Origin: UBA1181 sp045226255
GTDB lineage: Bacteria; Bacteroidota; Bacteroidia; Bacteroidales; Paludibacteraceae
NCBI GenBank assembly: GCA_045226255.1
Contig: JBGVCG010000012.1
Location: forward strand, 1-64,000
DNA length: 64,000 bases
Direction of reading: 5' to 3'
The stretch's first letter is position 1. Each line of letters opens with the position of its first letter. A program made the position numbers and the translations under genes. Positions 1-8,559 of this stretch are shown in pieces. The notes below the pieces were generated by a model. The model was given only the letters and a program-made list of their open reading frames with translations. It was not told where the DNA came from and made no database searches.

Positions 1-3000
1 TTGGAGAAGGCGCCCGAACTACCTGCCACAGAGTTGGCGGAGTATTGTTATTTTGCCACGTTCGCCTGCTGCCGCAAAATGGTGGATATGCCGCAGTTGC
101 CCGCCAGTGTGATGGTCAGGGGATGCTATAATTCCATGTTCCTCGGATGCTATAGTATGACAGAGGCGCCCGAATTGCCATCCACCGAGTTGGCCAATAG
201 TTGCTATGCGAATATGTTCGCCTATTGCATCGCATTAAAGCAAGCCCCTGAGCTCCCGGCGACGACGGTGGCGGATAGTTGCTACATGTACATGTTCTCC
301 CGCTGCGACAGCCTGACGCAAGCGCCGGCACTGCCTGCCACCGAGTTGGCGTATATGTGCTACTATAGTATGTTCGATTATTGCGTCTCCTTGGAGGTCG
401 CGCCTGAATTACCCGCAATGAAATTGGCAGAGCAGTGTTACTACAATATGTTCTCTGATTGCTCCAGCCTGAAGAAAGCGCCTGATTTGCCAGCCACTGA
501 GTTGAAAAAGAGTTGCTACTCGTTCATGTTCAATAGTTGTTCAAGCCTCTCTGAAATCAAGGTATACTTCACTTCGTGGGAATATGTGAACTATAATTAT
601 TGGCTGTCAGGCGTCTCCTACTCAGGTACACTCTATTGCCCGGAGGAACTTGCCAGAGACACCTTCCCGTCCAATATTCCTTACGGATGGGCGGTGAAAT
701 ACCTTGAGGGGGTCGATGCCACCGCCAACTACCTCACTTTTACCGCCGAGGAGGATAGCTCTTCCTGCATGTTGGCGTACTATAATGGCAGATACCCGAA
801 TGTCCTGTATTCCTATGACGGAGCATCGTGGTTTGTCTTGCATGGAGGTGAATCGATTGTCTTGGCGAAGAAGGGGGACAAGGTGATGCTCAGTGGATAC
901 AATCCATCTGGTTTTTCTCAGGCTTACGACGCATATTCATGTTTCATGATGACGGGGAAAATTGCGGCTAGTGGTAGTGTGATGAGTTTAGTCGACGGGA
1001 AAGGCCATTCCACGGAAATTCCTAGTAGTTATTGCTTCTATAAGTTGTTCTCTGGTTGCACCAGTCTGACGCAAGCCCCTGAATTACCAGCCACGACATT
1101 GACAGAGAAGTGTTACGGCGAAATGTTCTTGGGTTGCACCAGCCTGTCGGAAATCCATGTCTCATTTTCTGACTGGGGTTCTGACTCGTGGACTGGTAGT
1201 TGGGTGAAAGACGTTGCCCCGACCGGCACCTTCATCTGCCCGTACACCCTGCCTCTGCGCTATGGAGAGAGCTGGATACCGAAGGATTGGGAGGTGAAAT
1301 ATGCTGGGGGTGAAGCCAACTACCTCACCTTCACCGCCGAGGAGGATGGTTCTACGTTCGGAATCATAAATAACGATGGAAATAATCCGAATATCCAGTA
1401 CTCATTAGATGGCGGGTCGACATGGTCCGTATTAACAGCTGACGATTTGGTTACCTTGCGGAAGAAAGGTGATCAAGCCATGTTGAGGGGATTAAATCCT
1501 AATGGATTCTCTCGCATGGAGACATCTGTGAAAATCTCTCGTTTCAAGATGACCGGCAAGATCGCGGCCAGCGGAAGCGTGATGAGCCTTGTGGACGGAG
1601 TGGGCAACTCAACCGTTATCCCTGTCAAGGGATGTTTCAAAAATCTCTTCTCTCTGTGTTCCTGCCTTACGCAGGCTCCTGAGTTGCCTGCTACTACGTT
1701 GACCGATTATTGCTATAGTGGAATGTTCAGTTATTGTACTGGTCTGAAAAAGGGCCCTGCATTGCCCGCCACGGAGTTGGCGGAGTCCTGTTATGAAGAG
1801 ATGTTCAAAGTGTGCGAAAGTTTAAAGAAAGCACCTGCACTGCCCGCTCCTGTATTGGTTAATATGTGTTACAATAGAATGTTCTGGGGCTGTGCGAATT
1901 TGTCTGAGATTGAAGTCTCCATCGAGGACTGGATTCTTGAAGGATCGTACGCAACCTATGAATGGGTATATAACGTTGCGCCGACCGGCACCTTCGTCTG
2001 CCCGAAAGCCTTGCCGCTGGAGTATGGTTTGTCCAGAATACCGGATGATTGGACGGTGAAATATCTCGACGATACGGCTGTGGTCGTGTATGTGGTCGGC
2101 CAGCTCTCCTTCACCGCTGAGGAGGAAGAATCCACATTCGAATTGGTGAATAATGGTAACACCCCGAATGTCGAGTACTCCAAGGATGGGGGAAAAACTT
2201 GGACCCCTCTCACCCCAGGGGAACCTGTCGTTTTGGATGAAATAGGCGAAACGGCCCTGCTGAGGGGAAATAACCCTGATGGTTTCTCGCAATCATGGGA
2301 CAACTATTCGAATTTCTCGATGACGGGAAGGATCTCCGCCAGAGGAAATGTGATGAGCCTGTTGGATGGAACGGGCGAATCCACCGTCATCCCTAATGAT
2401 TATTGTTTCTGTCGACTGTTCGAGAATTGCGAAGCTTTGGTGAAAGCCCCTGTATTGCCTGCCACCACCTTGACGAAGGGGTGCTACCAGGCCATGTTTA
2501 TGGAGTGCGTGGATTTAAAGAAGGCGCCTGAATTGCCTGCCACGACATTGGCTGATAGTTGTTATGCGTATATGTTCTTCCATTGCGAAGACATTGGTCA
2601 AACTCCAGTGTTGCCCGCCATGACGATGTCTGTCGGCTGTTATGCATCTATGTTCTCATGTTGCTATTGTCTGCTTGATGTCGCGGATTTACCTGCCACG
2701 ACGCTGGCGGAGAGCTGTTATGCGAATATGTTCAATGGTTGTGAGAGCTTGATGAATGCACCTGCGTTGCCCGCCACAACGTTAAAAAAGTGTTGTTATG
2801 CATATATGTTCGCGGGTACTACATTACATCAGGCGCCAGAATTGCCAGCCACGACGTTAGCTGATAGTTGTTATGCATATATGTTTGTCTCATGTAACTT
2901 CCCTGAGGCTCCGAAATTGCCAGCCATGACGCTGGCGGAGGGATGTTATAGCCATATGTTCGTGGGATGCTGCTCCATAGATAAGACGCCAGAACTGCCT

Positions 3001-3618
3001 GCCACCACATTGGCTACTGGCTGTTATTCGTATATGTTCGATGATTGTTCGCAATTTCAGGAGATCCCGGAATTGCCAGCCACGACGTTGGCTAAGGATT
3101 GCTATTCTTACATGTTCCGTGATTGTTATTACTTACATAGTGTCGTATTGCCAGCCACGACGTTGGCGGAAGACTGCTATTCCTATATGTTCGCTGGTTG
3201 TGATGAATTGTCGGAAGTCAGGGTTTCTTTTGATCAGTGGCAAACTGCGGACGGGAAGGAGTCTAGTGTCATGTTCCTCGCAGGGGTGCGCGATACTGGT
3301 ACTTTCTACTGCCCGAAAGCCTTGGCGCTGGAATATGGAAGGAACAGGATACCGAGTGGATGGAAGGTGAAATATATTGAGGATGAGGGAGGCTCTGATG
3401 TGGGCGTTTCTTCTTTGACCGACAATACAGCCGTATGGACCGATGGTCTCACCGTCTACGTCCGTGGTGTGAAAGGGGAGGTTTCCCTCTATGATCTGTC
3501 GGGCAAGCGGGTTGCGGTATCCGTCTCCGCGGATGAGGAACGTGCGTTGAGCGTGCCGTCCGAGGGTGTTTATATGGTTCGGACGAATAATGGTACATCG
3601 GTTGTATTGGTGCGTTAA
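1..3618 (+). CDS. Cys-Tyr repeat surface protein with T9SS-type C-terminal domain (5' partial)
   Basis: The reading frame is open from the first base, so the true start and signal peptide lie before the window. The 1205 visible residues are modular. Runs of a roughly 26-residue repeat (consensus APELPATTLAxxCYxxMFxxCxSL) occupy about residues 1-182, 345-380, 540-632 and 800-1068, about twenty copies. Each run ends in a cap beginning LSEIxV, near residues 183, 382, 634 and 1069, with a TGTFxCP...IPxxWxVKY motif. A predicted beta-sandwich module (LTFTAEE, YSxDGGxTW, MTGKIAASGSVMSL) begins near residues 243, 440 and 700. The last 70 residues (VSLYDLSGKRV...GVYMVR) resemble a T9SS type A sorting domain, so it is probably an exported surface protein related to BspA-like leucine-rich proteins. 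The ligand cannot be told from sequence. Confidence 0.85.
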   Translation: MEKAPELPATELAEYCYFATFACCRKMVDMPQLPASVMVRGCYNSMFLGCYSMTEAPELPSTELANSCYANMFAYCIALKQAPELPATTVADSCYMYMFSRCDSLTQAPALPATELAYMCYYSMFDYCVSLEVAPELPAMKLAEQCYYNMFSDCSSLKKAPDLPATELKKSCYSFMFNSCSSLSEIKVYFTSWEYVNYNYWLSGVSYSGTLYCPEELARDTFPSNIPYGWAVKYLEGVDATANYLTFTAEEDSSSCMLAYYNGRYPNVLYSYDGASWFVLHGGESIVLAKKGDKVMLSGYNPSGFSQAYDAYSCFMMTGKIAASGSVMSLVDGKGHSTEIPSSYCFYKLFSGCTSLTQAPELPATTLTEKCYGEMFLGCTSLSEIHVSFSDWGSDSWTGSWVKDVAPTGTFICPYTLPLRYGESWIPKDWEVKYAGGEANYLTFTAEEDGSTFGIINNDGNNPNIQYSLDGGSTWSVLTADDLVTLRKKGDQAMLRGLNPNGFSRMETSVKISRFKMTGKIAASGSVMSLVDGVGNSTVIPVKGCFKNLFSLCSCLTQAPELPATTLTDYCYSGMFSYCTGLKKGPALPATELAESCYEEMFKVCESLKKAPALPAPVLVNMCYNRMFWGCANLSEIEVSIEDWILEGSYATYEWVYNVAPTGTFVCPKALPLEYGLSRIPDDWTVKYLDDTAVVVYVVGQLSFTAEEEESTFELVNNGNTPNVEYSKDGGKTWTPLTPGEPVVLDEIGETALLRGNNPDGFSQSWDNYSNFSMTGRISARGNVMSLLDGTGESTVIPNDYCFCRLFENCEALVKAPVLPATTLTKGCYQAMFMECVDLKKAPELPATTLADSCYAYMFFHCEDIGQTPVLPAMTMSVGCYASMFSCCYCLLDVADLPATTLAESCYANMFNGCESLMNAPALPATTLKKCCYAYMFAGTTLHQAPELPATTLADSCYAYMFVSCNFPEAPKLPAMTLAEGCYSHMFVGCCSIDKTPELPATTLATGCYSYMFDDCSQFQEIPELPATTLAKDCYSYMFRDCYYLHSVVLPATTLAEDCYSYMFAGCDELSEVRVSFDQWQTADGKESSVMFLAGVRDTGTFYCPKALALEYGRNRIPSGWKVKYIEDEGGSDVGVSSLTDNTAVWTDGLTVYVRGVKGEVSLYDLSGKRVAVSVSADEERALSVPSEGVYMVRTNNGTSVVLVR

Positions 3619-3642
3619 GGGCACCAACACAATTTATTGTGC

Positions 3643-3678
3643 CGGCGCCGTCATCATGGTAACATGATGACGGCGCCG
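3643..3678. terminator. Perfect 16-bp hairpin with GTAA loop after the repeat protein
   Basis: Bases 3643-3658 are the exact reverse complement of 3663-3678, separated by GTAA, a GNRA-type tetraloop when read on the plus strand. It lies 25 bases after the stop codon of the preceding gene and between two convergent genes. There is no clear T-run, so it may act as a bidirectional transcription stop or an RNA-stabilising 3' end rather than a classical intrinsic terminator. Confidence 0.55.
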
Positions 3679-3725
3679 TCGTTATGGTCCTATGTTTCTG
3701 TTGAATAATGGATTTGCGGTTTCAG

Positions 3726-3768
3726 GAACCTAGGTGTTGCCCTGGGCTAAGGTTGGCCTTGCAGGCTG
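3726..3768. repeat. Possible intergenic palindromic repeat fragment (CCTAGG...CCTGGG...GGCCTTGCAGGC)
   Basis: This GC-rich stretch carries nested partial palindromes (CCTAGG, CCCTGGG, GCCTTGCAGGC) unlike the AT-rich spacers around it. It resembles the short repeated intergenic elements common in Bacteroidales genomes, but only one copy is seen here, so the call is weak. Confidence 0.25.
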
Positions 3769-3831
3769 TAGGGTGTGCGTGTCGTGTAGCGATGCGCATC
3801 CCCCAGAAATTGACTACGTCGAACTAACGTT

Positions 3832-5517
3832 TCAAAATTCATAATTTCCAATGATTACCTTCACCCCACACAAGACGTACACGCCCTTCGGCAAACCGTC
3901 CACCGAGGTGAGGCCATCCGTATAGGTGATGCTTGCGAGCGCCCTGCCTTGGATATCGTAGAGGGTGGCTCTTCCCGTACGTGTCGAGCGGATATAAATG
4001 GTTCCATTCTCCGCATAGACGGAAATCTCGGTTTTGGGGAAGTCCGCAATGCCGGAAACTCCGCCTTTCTTGACGTGTCTCTCCGCTCCCCACGGGCTCC
4101 CCGTGGCGTTCCCCGCATAATAGACAGTACCTATATTATCGAACGCCCAGTCCCCAATGGTGGTGACGGAGGAAGGGATGGTGATGCTGGTTAGGCCATC
4201 ACAGAATGCAAACGCATGCTTTCCGATGGAAGTGACGGAGGAAGGAATGGTGACAGTGGTTAGACCATCACAGGATGCAAACGCCCAGTCCCCGATGGAA
4301 GTGACGGAGGAAGGAATGGTGACGGCGTTATCTGAACCGAGGTAAGCTGCCAATATTGTTTTCTCTTCGTCCGCATAACCAAAGTCACCATCGATGAATT
4401 TAACATGTCTCAACGCTCCCCATGGGCTACCTGTGGCGTTCCCCGCATAATAGACAACGTCTGTCGGTAGTTTATCCAAGTAATTGAACGCCTGTTCCCC
4501 AATGGAAGTGACGGAGGAAGGAATGGTGACACTGGTCACACCGCAGTTAAAAAACGCTCGTTCACCGATGGAAGTGACGGAGGAAGGAATGGTGACGGCG
4601 TTATCTGAACCGAGGTAAGCTGCCAATATTGTTTTCTTTTCATCCGCATAACCGAAATCACCATCGACGAATTTAGCATGTCTATACGCTCCCCACGGGC
4701 TCCCCGTGGCGTTCCCCGCATAACATACAGTGCCCGTGTGTGACCACAAGCCACCAAACGCCCTGTCCCCAATGGTGGTGACGGAGGAAGGTACGGTGAC
4801 GTTGGTTAAATCATTGCAGTTAAAAAACGCATACTCCTTGATGGAAGTGACGGAGGAAGGAATGGTAATGCTAGTTACATAGCATTCAAGGAACGCATAC
4901 TCCTCGATGGAAGTGACGGAGGAAGGAATGGTGACGGCAGTATTTGAACCAATGTAAACAACCAATGTTGTTTTCTCTTCATCCGCATAACCGAAGTCAT
5001 CATCGAAGAATTTAACATGTCTATACGCCCCCCATGGGCTACCCGTGGCGTTCCCCGCATAACAGACAGTGCCTACGTAACCGTACATATTGCATATAAC
5101 GAACGCACTATCTCCAATGGAGGTGACGGAAGAAGGAATGGTGACGCTGGTCAGAAAAGGGTTAGAATAAAACGCTCGTTCTCCAATGGAGGTGACGGAA
5201 GAAGGAATGGTGACGCTGGTCAGAAAACAATCTGCGAACGCACTCTCCCCAATGGAAGTGACGGAGTATGTCCTGCCATCGTATTCAATTGTGTCAGGAA
5301 TTACAAGACTCCCGCTAATTCGTTCGTTTACAGCTTTGACAGAGACTGTGCGCTCGGTTTCGTCCGTCACAGTAAATCTCAAATCCCCAATTTCAAATGT
5401 GTCCGCCATTGCAGGAAGAGCCAAGCAGAGACTTGCCAACCAGCAGAGCAGATGACGTTTGATGCCCGTTGTGGATCCCTTCCCATCGAGCCATGTAATC
5501 GTAAATAGATGCTTCAT
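3832..5517 (-). CDS. BspA-like leucine-rich repeat surface protein, T9SS-type C-terminus
   Basis: A 561-residue secreted protein. The N-terminus has a basic stretch then a hydrophobic core (LLCWLASLCLALPAMA) consistent with a signal peptide ending near residue 38. The body is a series of LRR_5/BspA-type repeats, VTIPSSVTSIGxxAFxxC, interrupted three times by a longer insert (YAGNATGSPWGAxRHVKF...FGYADEEKT). The last 65 residues (YIRSTRTGRATLYDIQGRAL...GLPKGVYVL) resemble a T9SS sorting domain. BspA-like proteins often mediate adhesion, but the target is unknown. The start used gives the only plausible leader. It converges with the repeat protein at 1-3618. Confidence 0.85.
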   Translation of the reverse strand: MKHLFTITWLDGKGSTTGIKRHLLCWLASLCLALPAMADTFEIGDLRFTVTDETERTVSVKAVNERISGSLVIPDTIEYDGRTYSVTSIGESAFADCFLTSVTIPSSVTSIGERAFYSNPFLTSVTIPSSVTSIGDSAFVICNMYGYVGTVCYAGNATGSPWGAYRHVKFFDDDFGYADEEKTTLVVYIGSNTAVTIPSSVTSIEEYAFLECYVTSITIPSSVTSIKEYAFFNCNDLTNVTVPSSVTTIGDRAFGGLWSHTGTVCYAGNATGSPWGAYRHAKFVDGDFGYADEKKTILAAYLGSDNAVTIPSSVTSIGERAFFNCGVTSVTIPSSVTSIGEQAFNYLDKLPTDVVYYAGNATGSPWGALRHVKFIDGDFGYADEEKTILAAYLGSDNAVTIPSSVTSIGDWAFASCDGLTTVTIPSSVTSIGKHAFAFCDGLTSITIPSSVTTIGDWAFDNIGTVYYAGNATGSPWGAERHVKKGGVSGIADFPKTEISVYAENGTIYIRSTRTGRATLYDIQGRALASITYTDGLTSVDGLPKGVYVLCGVKVIIGNYEF

Positions 5518-5688
5518 ACCGTACGTTTTTAATCCTAAATTATATTATTCCTGGTAACGCTGGAATCCTCATACCCATTGTCGAAATTCGTCCATACGTT
5601 GATTGCTTCCACGAATATACTAAATTTTCAATGGGATAACAACATTCTAATGGTTTTTTAATCTCTTAAATGATTGCAATTACACAAA

Positions 5689-5711
5689 AGGGGCGAATGT
5701 TATTCGCCCCT
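5689..5711 (-). terminator. Intrinsic terminator for the 5754-6290 lipoprotein gene
   Basis: A perfect 10-bp stem (AGGGGCGAAT / ATTCGCCCCT) with a 3-base loop. On the minus strand it is followed by TTTTGTG. It lies 43 bases after the stop of the lipoprotein gene. It is similar in style to hairpins near 20.8 and 48.2 kb. Confidence 0.6.
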
Positions 5712-5732
5712 ACCATATCGAACTAACGTTCC

Positions 5733-5764
5733 TAAATTTTTAACTCTTAACTCTTAATTTTTAA
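5733..5764. repeat. AT-rich intergenic repeat, TTAACTCTTAATT type
   Basis: A run of overlapping TTAA(C/T)TCTTAA units between two genes, overlapping the stop end of the lipoprotein gene by about 11 bases. Matching stretches occur at 33017-33054 and 45340-45370. Confidence 0.45.
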
Positions 5765-6290
5765 TTGCGTTTCTGACCGCCTCTTCCGTCGTGGCAATCT
5801 CTTCTACGATCCTTTTGTCGTGTATGGTTGTTCTGACGCTGTCGGATTGGGTGAGGAAAGCATGGCTCCAGGTGCCGGTCATCATGAACGGACCCTTCTT
5901 GGGGGCGGTTTCCGGTTCGCCCGGACTGAGTTTTCCTTTCAGCAGGCTATCCATTGTGGCGATGGTGCTGGAGTCGAGTAGGCTGTTGGGCAAACTGAAG
6001 GTAGTGTCGGCGGGGCGGAACTTCAGTTCCCTGACACGGAAGAGGGTACTATCTTTCCCTGGGAGTATTTCGTAGCCGATGTTGCCGCCACCCGTTCGTT
6101 GATAGTAGATGTTGGCGAAGAGGAACGTGTCCTCCGCTACCGCCACCACCTCCTCCTGTATGGTGTCAGGAGGGGTGAGGACAGTGGCTTGTGGGATTTT
6201 GGGCTCACTTTTTTTACTCTTTCCGCAACAACTGTAGATCGTCATTGCACCAGCTATGGTGAAAAGTAATATGACTTGTTTCTTTCCCAT
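5754..6290 (-). CDS. Predicted lipoprotein, unknown function
   Basis: 178 residues with a lipoprotein signal peptide: a basic start MGKKQ, a hydrophobic core, and a lipobox IYSC with Cys21 as the likely acylated residue. It is followed by a Ser/Lys/Pro-rich linker typical of an exposed tether. The rest has no motif I recognise; it contains a segment GPFMMTGTWSHAF and ends in a likely helix. It lies 39 bases after the ATP-grasp gene on the same strand and is followed by a terminator, so it is probably the last gene of the 9567-5754 operon. Confidence 0.6.
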   Translation of the reverse strand: MGKKQVILLFTIAGAMTIYSCCGKSKKSEPKIPQATVLTPPDTIQEEVVAVAEDTFLFANIYYQRTGGGNIGYEILPGKDSTLFRVRELKFRPADTTFSLPNSLLDSSTIATMDSLLKGKLSPGEPETAPKKGPFMMTGTWSHAFLTQSDSVRTTIHDKRIVEEIATTEEAVRNAIKN

Positions 6291-6329
6291 CTTCTTGTCT
6301 GTTTAAATGACCCCTGTAGGCCTTCGAGA

Positions 6330-7424
6330 TCAGTCGATGACGATTTTCTTGTCGGCCTTGTAAATGATGTAACCGCCACGGGTGTAGTTGTCTGTGGCGT
6401 AGACTAGTTCCTTGCTCGGGTCGAAGGAACGGGCGATCTCCCAAGGTTGCTTCTCGAGGAAGTATTTCAGGCGGTTCTCCCGTTGCTTGCAGATGAAGTA
6501 GATGCCCGAGTAGCTCTTGTGGGAGAGCTTAGGCTCCTCGAAGGTGCCTAGGGCAACGTCGATCATGCCTTTGAGGTAGTCGTATCCGACACTCTCCCTG
6601 ATGAGCGTGGAGAATTGGTCGCCACCGCCTCTGGGGTTCAGCTCGATCATATAGATGTTGTTGTCTTGGTCGATCTTCATCTCGATGTGGGACGCGCCGT
6701 TGGTGAGTCCCACGCGGTTGAGTATCTCCGGCACGATCTGGCGAAGCTTGGTCTTAATGTCCTCGCTCAAATCAGCAGGCTGGTGGTGCGACAACTCCAC
6801 GAAGTGAGGCGCGCCGTCGTTCTCTTTGTCCGTTATCTGGATGACGTAGTGCTTGCCCTTGTAGGAGATGGACTCCACGGAGAATTCCCTCGTGCCGACG
6901 AACTTCTCGATCAGGATGACTGCGTCCTTGTCCTCTTGCGCGTAGGAGACCGCCTCTTTCAGCTCCTCCTCGTTGCTGACGAAGGAGACGCCCTTCTTGG
7001 ATGATCCTACGGTTGGCTTCACGATGCAAGGGAATTCCACCTTCACTCCCTCCTTGTAGAGGATGCTCTTCACCTGGCAAAGGTTCGGTATGCCGTCGGT
7101 CAGCGCACGCACTTTCGCCTTGTCCCTGAGGTCTTGGAACTTCTGGTAGTCGTTCGCGTTAAGACCTAATTGGGAGGCCACGTAGGCGGCTATTTCGGAG
7201 GTGAGGTCGGATGCGTTGGAGACGACACCCTGCACGCCCTCTTGCCTGCAGACCTCCACGATTTTATCTTTCTCTAGGACGGAGATAGGATAGAACTTGT
7301 CCACATACTCTTTGCAGACAGCGCCGTTGTCCCATGCGAAACTGATCACTGTATGCCCTAACTCTTTCGCTTTTAGGGTGAGGGGAAGTTGTCCCGTCGA
7401 AGCTCCTATGATTGCTAATTTCAT
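6330..7424 (-). CDS. CarB-like ATP-grasp ligase
   Basis: An ATP-grasp enzyme of 364 residues from the ATG at 7424. An N-terminal Rossmann-like preATP-grasp domain begins MKLAIIGASTGQLPL. The central ATP-grasp fold contains FPCIVKPTVGSSKKGVSFV (nucleotide-binding Lys and Gly-rich loop), ILIEKFVGTREFSVE and the metal-binding ...MIELNPRGGGDQ. Such enzymes activate a carboxylate as acyl phosphate and join it to an amine; the substrate here is unknown. An ATG at 7475 in the same frame would overlap the upstream gene by 23 bases, and the Rossmann fold begins cleanly at 7424, so that start is preferred. It is third in the SDR/ATP-grasp operon. Confidence 0.85.
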   Translation of the reverse strand: MKLAIIGASTGQLPLTLKAKELGHTVISFAWDNGAVCKEYVDKFYPISVLEKDKIVEVCRQEGVQGVVSNASDLTSEIAAYVASQLGLNANDYQKFQDLRDKAKVRALTDGIPNLCQVKSILYKEGVKVEFPCIVKPTVGSSKKGVSFVSNEEELKEAVSYAQEDKDAVILIEKFVGTREFSVESISYKGKHYVIQITDKENDGAPHFVELSHHQPADLSEDIKTKLRQIVPEILNRVGLTNGASHIEMKIDQDNNIYMIELNPRGGGDQFSTLIRESVGYDYLKGMIDVALGTFEEPKLSHKSYSGIYFICKQRENRLKYFLEKQPWEIARSFDPSKELVYATDNYTRGGYIIYKADKKIVID

Positions 7425-7452
7425 CTTCTTGTCTTTTGTTGTGTTTGTATTA

Positions 7453-8550
7453 TTAGTCATCGAAGAAGTCGTCAAACATCTTCTTCACGCCTTCTCTCTC
7501 CGCATATTCGCACACGATCTGGCCCCAGTTGCCTTCCACGAGCACCCACTCCTTGTTGGCGGTGTAAGCGAAGTCCCAACCCACGAATGGGTACCATGCT
7601 ATGGTACGGTGCACTTCCTCGGCGAATTGAAGCAGCTTGTCCCAATCAGGTATTTGGAAGCCCTCGTATTTGGCACCACTGTCCGGATGCCTTTCGAAGA
7701 TGCCTCCGAACTCGTCGTAACCCTTCGTCCTGCAGACTCCGGTCTTCTCGTCGATGACGGAGAAGATGCCTCCGTTACCTGCGTTGTCCACCACGGATCC
7801 CGTGCGTCCTGTGCGGAATACGGGGCGCATGATGTGGAACCCTGTCTTGTTCATGAAGGCTGGAAGACGTACGGTGTTGACGGAGGAGGTGTTGAATTGC
7901 TTGGTGCTCTCGTCCTGTTGGATGAGTTCCTCCACAATGTATTTGCCCTTCGCCTTCAGGTAGTCGAACACCTTGTCGGAATCATTGTCGAAGTCCGCCA
8001 GCTTGACGATCTCCACACCCTTTCCGCACTGTCCGGCGATAGGCTTGCAGATGAAGGAGTCATGCTTCTTGCAGAACTCTGCGAAAGATTCCTTCGTGAC
8101 GGTCTCGTTGAACTTGATGACGTCACGTTTGAAGAATTGGCTGAAGTGGTCGTAGAAGTTGTTCTTGTCCTCCAGAAGGTCCCAGTTCTCGCCACGTCCG
8201 ACCTTCTCGGTCATGACGTTGTCCTTGTGGCGCGTGGTGAGGTAGGTGGCGCGCTTCTTGTCGTCGGAGTGCGGGAAGTCCATGAGGAAGTACTCTCTCG
8301 GCACCGCACCGAAGCGGTAGTAGCACCAAACCATGTCTATTCGCATATCCTCTTTGAGCTTCTCGTCCGCCATTTCTTTTTCGGTCAGGAATATGCCGAA
8401 TACGTGTTCGATTTCCTCCCCGAAGGTGAGTTCACCTCCCCATCTCATGGATTTGAAGGATAGGTAGTAATCCCTGTTGGATTTGATGATTGCTTTTCCA
8501 AAAGCCTTGGAACCCAAGATTTTGAAACGAATTTTTTCTTTTAATGTCAT
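7453..8550 (-). CDS. Sugar-transfer-associated ATP-grasp protein
   Basis: A 365-residue protein matching the ATPgrasp_ST family, found in polysaccharide clusters. Visible features are DSFICKPIAGQCGKGVEIV (ATP-grasp Lys and Gly loop), YIVEELIQQ, SVNTVRLPAFMN, a GNGGIFSVID segment and VGWDFAYT...WVLVEGNWG near the C-terminus, where the metal-binding acidic/Asn pair is expected. It is second in a minus-strand operon, 9 bases after the SDR gene, with the CarB-like ATP-grasp following. Members are thought to ligate an amino acid or acid to a sugar or sugar nucleotide; the actual substrate cannot be read from the sequence. Confidence 0.85.
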   Translation of the reverse strand: MTLKEKIRFKILGSKAFGKAIIKSNRDYYLSFKSMRWGGELTFGEEIEHVFGIFLTEKEMADEKLKEDMRIDMVWCYYRFGAVPREYFLMDFPHSDDKKRATYLTTRHKDNVMTEKVGRGENWDLLEDKNNFYDHFSQFFKRDVIKFNETVTKESFAEFCKKHDSFICKPIAGQCGKGVEIVKLADFDNDSDKVFDYLKAKGKYIVEELIQQDESTKQFNTSSVNTVRLPAFMNKTGFHIMRPVFRTGRTGSVVDNAGNGGIFSVIDEKTGVCRTKGYDEFGGIFERHPDSGAKYEGFQIPDWDKLLQFAEEVHRTIAWYPFVGWDFAYTANKEWVLVEGNWGQIVCEYAEREGVKKMFDDFFDD

Positions 8551-8559
8551 GATTATGTT

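Noticed and set aside
1..3618. Regular 78-base spacing that could suggest a CRISPR array
   Set aside because: The repeats are degenerate, contiguous and in one reading frame; they encode the 26-residue protein repeats and have no spacers.
7297..8463. Open frame of 388 codons on the plus strand opposite the ATP-grasp genes
   Set aside because: Shadow of two well-supported minus-strand genes; Val/Leu/His-rich and without motifs.
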